The notes below the pieces were generated by a model. The model was not told where the DNA came from. It searched no databases and saw only the letters and a program-made list of their open reading frames with translations. 8,675 bases of DNA, taken from positions 1 through 8,675 of the forward strand of contig CAYVES010000102.1 in NCBI GenBank assembly GCA_964449845.1, read 5' to 3'. Made by a program: the position numbers and the translations under genes. This document shows, one piece after another, positions 5,885 to 8,675 of this stretch. The DNA comes from SOKG01 sp964449845 (GTDB lineage: Bacteria; Chloroflexota; Dehalococcoidia; SZUA-161). Position 1 is the stretch's first letter; every line of letters starts with the position of its first letter.

Positions 5885-6014
5885 TTGTCAGCGAAAGGCA
5901 GCAGCGCAGACCAGCAGGCGATGGAGGCAGCCTGCGAGGCTGGTATGGTGGGAGGAGACCTGCCCAATGAGGACGAGAACATACTGAGCGCGTTGACACC
6001 CTTTGGAGGCTGCG
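5885..6014. other. Intergenic leader upstream of the CoA-transferase genes
   Basis: No convincing gene. It contains a short perfect hairpin, CAGCCT-gcg-AGGCTG (5928-5942), not followed by a T run, and a GGAGG at 5005+1000, i.e. 6005-6009, acting as the ribosome binding site. Together with 5644-5884 this completes the ~370-bp gene-free divergent region between nrdR and the CoA-transferases. Confidence 0.5.
6005..6009 (+). promoter_or_regulatory. Ribosome binding site fixing the first CoA-transferase start
   Basis: GGAGG five bases upstream of ATG 6015. It decides against the in-frame TTG at 6003, which would overlap the site itself. Confidence 0.7.
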
Positions 6015-7307
6015 ATGAGCGAGCGACCGGAAACAGAGACCATGCTGGGGCCATTTCGGGCCCTGGATTTGACCGATGACAAAGGCTTCTATTGTGGAAA
6101 GGTTCTGGGTGACCTTGGGGCTGACGTAATCAAGATCGAACCACCCGGCGGGGACCCTTCTAGAGACGTTGGCCCTTTCTACAAGGATATCCCGCACCGG
6201 GAGAAGAGCCTCTACTGGTGGGCCTACAATACAAGCAAAAGAGGCATAACCTTAAACATTGAAACCGCCGACGGAAAAGACATATTCCGAACACTGGCCA
6301 AGACCGCCGATGTTGTCGTAGAGTCCTTCCCACCGGGATATATGGATGACCTAGGTCTGGGGTATCCAGCGCTTAGCGCAACAAATCCGGGGATTGTTAT
6401 GACCTCTATTACTCCTTTCGGGCAGACAGGCCCCTACAGGGATTACAAGGCTCCTGACATTGTCGGTTGCTGTCTGGGCGGCCAGACATATACCGTTGGC
6501 GATGGAGACCGGCCTCCATGTCGGATTAGCTTTCCCCAAGCCTACTTGCTCGCCAGCGTTCATGCTGCCGGGGGCACACTGGCGGCTCTTCGCTACCGAT
6601 GGCTCTCAGGGGAGGGACAGTATGTGGATGTCTCGATGCAAGAAGCTGTGGTGTGGACCCTGCAGGGGGTAGTCCAGTACTGGGATTTGCTCAGCCACAA
6701 TATGATTAGGAGCGGAATTAGTCGCAGCTATTACATAGGTCCACGGTACCCCACTAGGGCGATGAGATATGGCTATCCCTGCAAGGACGGACACGTTGCC
6801 TTTATGGTAGCAGGTGGCCTTCTGGCGGCGATCTCTATGCCTGCAATGGTAGAATGGATGGCCGAGGAGGGAACGCCACTGGGGGTTTTTGAGCCGATGA
6901 AGGATTGGGGGTATGATGAGTGGCTTGTGCGCGACGTTATCTCTATGTCGCAGGAAGAGGTGGATGCTGAAGATAATGCTTTGGCGAAGTTCTTCTCGAA
7001 CAAGACCAGAGCGGAACTCTATGAACAGGCGCTAAAGAGGCGCATCATTCTCTACCCGGTTAACACTACCCAGGACCTGGCTGAGGATGCCCAGCTTAAG
7101 GCAAGGAAGTTCTACACAGCGGTGGAGCACCCTGAAATGGGCGAGACAGTAAGCTATTTAGGCGCTCCCTACAAGATGATGGAAACCCCCTGGAGGATAT
7201 CCAGGCGTGCTCCGTTAATCGGAGAGCATAACGAAGAGATCTACCACGGCGAGCTGGGCTTCTCCAGAGCGGAGATGCGCCTGCTCAAGGAAGCGAGGGT
7301 TATTTAG
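6015..7307 (+). CDS. Class III (CaiB/BaiF family) CoA-transferase-like protein lacking the catalytic Asp
   Basis: A 430-residue member of the family III CoA-transferases (formyl-CoA transferase, CaiB, BaiF), which move CoA between an acyl-CoA and a free acid as interlocked dimers. The N-terminal signature is GPFRALDLTDDKGFYCGKV, then LGDLGADVIKIEPPGGDPSR (about 32-50). NTSKRGITLNI lies at 72-82, ADVVVESFPPGYMDDLGLGY at about 98-117, and SITPFGQTGPYRDYKAPD at about 131-148. GEGQYVDVSMQEA is at about 199-211. Late in the protein, TRAELYEQALKRRIILYPV and IGEHNEEIYHGELG are typical. By ungapped alignment with the downstream paralogue over this segment, the catalytic aspartate position is Y177 (FPQAYLLASVHAAGG). 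The start is chosen at ATG 6015 after GGAGG. The downstream paralogue begins 31 bp after its stop. Substrate is unknown. Confidence 0.88.
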   Translation: MSERPETETMLGPFRALDLTDDKGFYCGKVLGDLGADVIKIEPPGGDPSRDVGPFYKDIPHREKSLYWWAYNTSKRGITLNIETADGKDIFRTLAKTADVVVESFPPGYMDDLGLGYPALSATNPGIVMTSITPFGQTGPYRDYKAPDIVGCCLGGQTYTVGDGDRPPCRISFPQAYLLASVHAAGGTLAALRYRWLSGEGQYVDVSMQEAVVWTLQGVVQYWDLLSHNMIRSGISRSYYIGPRYPTRAMRYGYPCKDGHVAFMVAGGLLAAISMPAMVEWMAEEGTPLGVFEPMKDWGYDEWLVRDVISMSQEEVDAEDNALAKFFSNKTRAELYEQALKRRIILYPVNTTQDLAEDAQLKARKFYTAVEHPEMGETVSYLGAPYKMMETPWRISRRAPLIGEHNEEIYHGELGFSRAEMRLLKEARVI

Positions 7308-7338
7308 CTTCAGCGAATCCAAGATTGGTAGGTGGCAG

Positions 7339-8559
7339 ATGGAAAAAAGACGCGCCCTTGAAGGAGTAAAGATCGTCGATTTCGGCTGGACGGTGACAGC
7401 CCCTGCCTCCGCTAAATTCGCCGCTAACCTGGGGGCAGAGGTGATCCGCATCGAATCCAACACCAGGCCTGATATCCTCAGATTTGCTCCACCTGCTAAA
7501 GACGGCGAGCTCGGCATGAACCGCAGCGCTATGTTTACCCTTTACAACGATAGCAAGTTCGGCATCACCCTCAACCTGAGAATGCCCCAGGCAAGGCAGG
7601 TCGCCAGGAGGATTATCTATAGCTGGGCCGATGTGGCTATCGATGCCATGGTGCCGGGGGTTATGGAGAGGTGGGGTCTGGACTATGAGTCCCTGAGGAC
7701 GGAGACACCAGACCTTATCCACATCTCTACCACTATGCAGGGGCAGACCGGCCCGTACAGCAGAATGCCAGGGCACGGCCAGGTGCTGGCACAACTGGCA
7801 GGCTTCAGCTATGTTACCGGCTGGCCAGATAGAGAGCCTGCGGTACCGGGCAATGCCTACACTGATTTCATTGCTTTCCCCCACGTCTTGGCCGCACTCA
7901 TCGCAGCGGTCATCTACCGAGATAGAACTGGCAGAGGGCAGTATATAGATGTCTCCCAGCTGGAATGCAGCGTTCAATTCCTGGCGCCACCGATCATGGA
8001 TTACATGATAAACAAACAAATAATGGTGCGCATGGGCAACCGCTCCACCCACGCTGCACCACATGCCGTGTACCGCTGCCGAGGTGAGGACAGATGGTGT
8101 GCCATCGCTGTATCCACGGACGAGGAGTGGAGAGGCTTTTGCAGCGTGATCGGCGATCCAAAATGGACCCAGAACCCCAAGTTTGCCACGTTCAGGGGCA
8201 GGAAGCAAAACGAGGATGAGCTAAACGCACTGGTAGAGGAATGGACGGTGGGCCACCCGCCGCAGGAGGTAATGAGCCGCATGCAGGCTGCAAAGGTGCC
8301 CGCAGGCATGGCAGCCAGCGGCGAAGACTTGGCAGCAGACCCTCAGCTGAATCACCGAGGCACCCACGTCGTCCTCGAACATCCCGAGATCGGGCCCCAC
8401 ATCTACCAGCCTCCCCCCTATCGGCTGTCGAAGACGCCTCCGGACCTCACCATGCCGGCTCCGTGTATCGGTCAGCACAATGAGCATATCTTAAGGGATG
8501 TGTTGCGGATGTCTGATGAGGAGGTCGCTGACCTGATCGCAGCAGGCGGCCTTGAGTAG
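7339..8559 (+). CDS. Class III (CaiB/BaiF family) CoA-transferase with catalytic Asp
   Basis: A 406-residue class III CoA-transferase. Signatures in order are LEGVKIVDFGWTVTAP (7-22), LGAEVIRIESNTRPD (31-45), NDSKFGITLNL (70-80), MVPGVMERWGLDYESLR (104-120) and STTMQGQTGPYSRMPGHGQ (130-148). The catalytic region is GNAYTDFIAFPHVLAALIAA (171-190), with D176 at the position of the Asp that forms the acyl- and CoA-bound intermediates. TGRGQYIDVSQLE lies at 197-209. The C-terminal part carries RMQAAKVPAGMAASGEDLAADPQL and IGQHNEHILRDVL, also typical. AGGTGG (7330-7335) precedes the ATG. Length is normal. It probably forms an operon with the preceding gene; the two are diverged paralogues, and the Asp is present only here. 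Substrate not determinable from sequence alone; no CoA ligase, dehydrogenase or thiolase lies in the window to suggest a pathway. Confidence 0.92.
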   Translation: MEKRRALEGVKIVDFGWTVTAPASAKFAANLGAEVIRIESNTRPDILRFAPPAKDGELGMNRSAMFTLYNDSKFGITLNLRMPQARQVARRIIYSWADVAIDAMVPGVMERWGLDYESLRTETPDLIHISTTMQGQTGPYSRMPGHGQVLAQLAGFSYVTGWPDREPAVPGNAYTDFIAFPHVLAALIAAVIYRDRTGRGQYIDVSQLECSVQFLAPPIMDYMINKQIMVRMGNRSTHAAPHAVYRCRGEDRWCAIAVSTDEEWRGFCSVIGDPKWTQNPKFATFRGRKQNEDELNALVEEWTVGHPPQEVMSRMQAAKVPAGMAASGEDLAADPQLNHRGTHVVLEHPEIGPHIYQPPPYRLSKTPPDLTMPAPCIGQHNEHILRDVLRMSDEEVADLIAAGGLE

Positions 8560-8595
8560 GTTAAGTTCACAGCTATATTGCCAGTGTTTATCCCT
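8560..8595. other. Short convergent intergenic spacer
   Basis: 36 bp between the stop of the second CoA-transferase and the stop of the minus-strand gene at the right edge. AT-rich relative to the genes; I see no convincing stem with a T run, so no terminator is called. Confidence 0.5.
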
Positions 8596-8675
8596 TTATT
8601 CCTCGATCTTGATCTCGAACCGGCAGCAAATGTCATCGGGGCTTTCCCGAGGAGGCAGCTTCAGAGGCGTTACCT
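8596..8675 (-). CDS. 3' end of an unidentified minus-strand gene (5' end outside window)
   Basis: The minus strand is open from the right edge to TAA at 8596-8598. It gives 25 codons that read VTPLKLPPRESPD, then DICCRFEIKIEE at the C-terminus. The codon pattern and the acidic beta-strand-like ending look genuine, and convergent placement against the CoA-transferase leaves a sensible 36-bp gap. The piece is too short to assign to a family. A real gene is likely but not proven. Confidence 0.5.
   Translation of the reverse strand, partial: VTPLKLPPRESPDDICCRFEIKIEE

Noticed and set aside
5993..5998. Second TTGACA upstream of the first CoA-transferase
   Set aside because: Only about 16 bp before the ATG, so it cannot serve as a -35 for this gene with a leader.
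5885..6079. 64-codon plus-strand frame starting at TTG upstream of the first CoA-transferase
   Set aside because: Weak start, overlaps the start of a well-supported gene in another frame, and no recognisable motif.
7300..8208. 302-codon minus-strand open frame opposite the second CoA-transferase
   Set aside because: It lies wholly antisense to a clear family member, and its translation is rich in His/Cys/Pro with no family motif. It is a shadow of the high-GC codon pattern.

Overview
The window is about 8.7 kb of bacterial chromosome with moderately high GC. Gene content suggests a deep-branching anaerobe or facultative anaerobe. The single adenosylcobalamin-dependent ribonucleotide reductase (nrdJ) under nrdR control, the yggS-proC-yggT cluster and the tandem class III CoA-transferases would fit an uncultured Chloroflexota (Dehalococcoidia-like) genome. 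That placement is an inference from gene content and remembered family resemblance, not from a search.

Layout. At the left edge is the 3' end of a plus-strand YtcJ-like amidohydrolase. It converges, with only 3 bp between stop codons, on a long minus-strand block running from about 5.7 kb down to 0.34 kb. In transcription order this block is nrdR, nrdJ, a wrecked radical-SAM gene, yggS, proC and yggT. A divergent promoter region at 5.65-6.0 kb separates it from a plus-strand pair of class III (CaiB/BaiF) CoA-transferase genes at 6.0-8.56 kb. The right edge holds the 3' end of an unidentified minus-strand gene converging on the second CoA-transferase.

How the genes work together. NrdR is a zinc-ribbon/ATP-cone repressor. 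Two copies of its operator sit in front of its own gene, one in the spacer of a TTGACA promoter and one just downstream, 31 bp apart. With nrdJ following after 38 bp, this is probably an autoregulated deoxyribonucleotide-supply operon. YggS (PLP homeostasis), ProC (proline synthesis) and YggT (membrane protein) form a compact unit with a 10 bp gap and then a 4 bp ATGA overlap. The two CoA-transferases are 31 bp apart and probably co-transcribed. The first lacks the catalytic aspartate and the second has it, which suggests a heteromeric enzyme.

Points worth a second look: (1) a radical-SAM gene collapsed to three recognisable pieces (start, a short N-terminal segment, C-terminus) between nrdJ and yggS; (2) an 18-bp perfect palindrome of the CCCCGCG...CGCGGGG type inserted in frame in the linker of nrdJ; (3) the NrdR operator architecture, a 16-bp perfect inverted repeat around the -10 element; (4) the Asp-less/Asp-containing CoA-transferase pair; (5) an orphan, start-less, coding-looking stretch upstream of nrdR. 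I see no CRISPR array, RNA gene, insertion sequence or defence system, and no clear evidence of a wholly new system.
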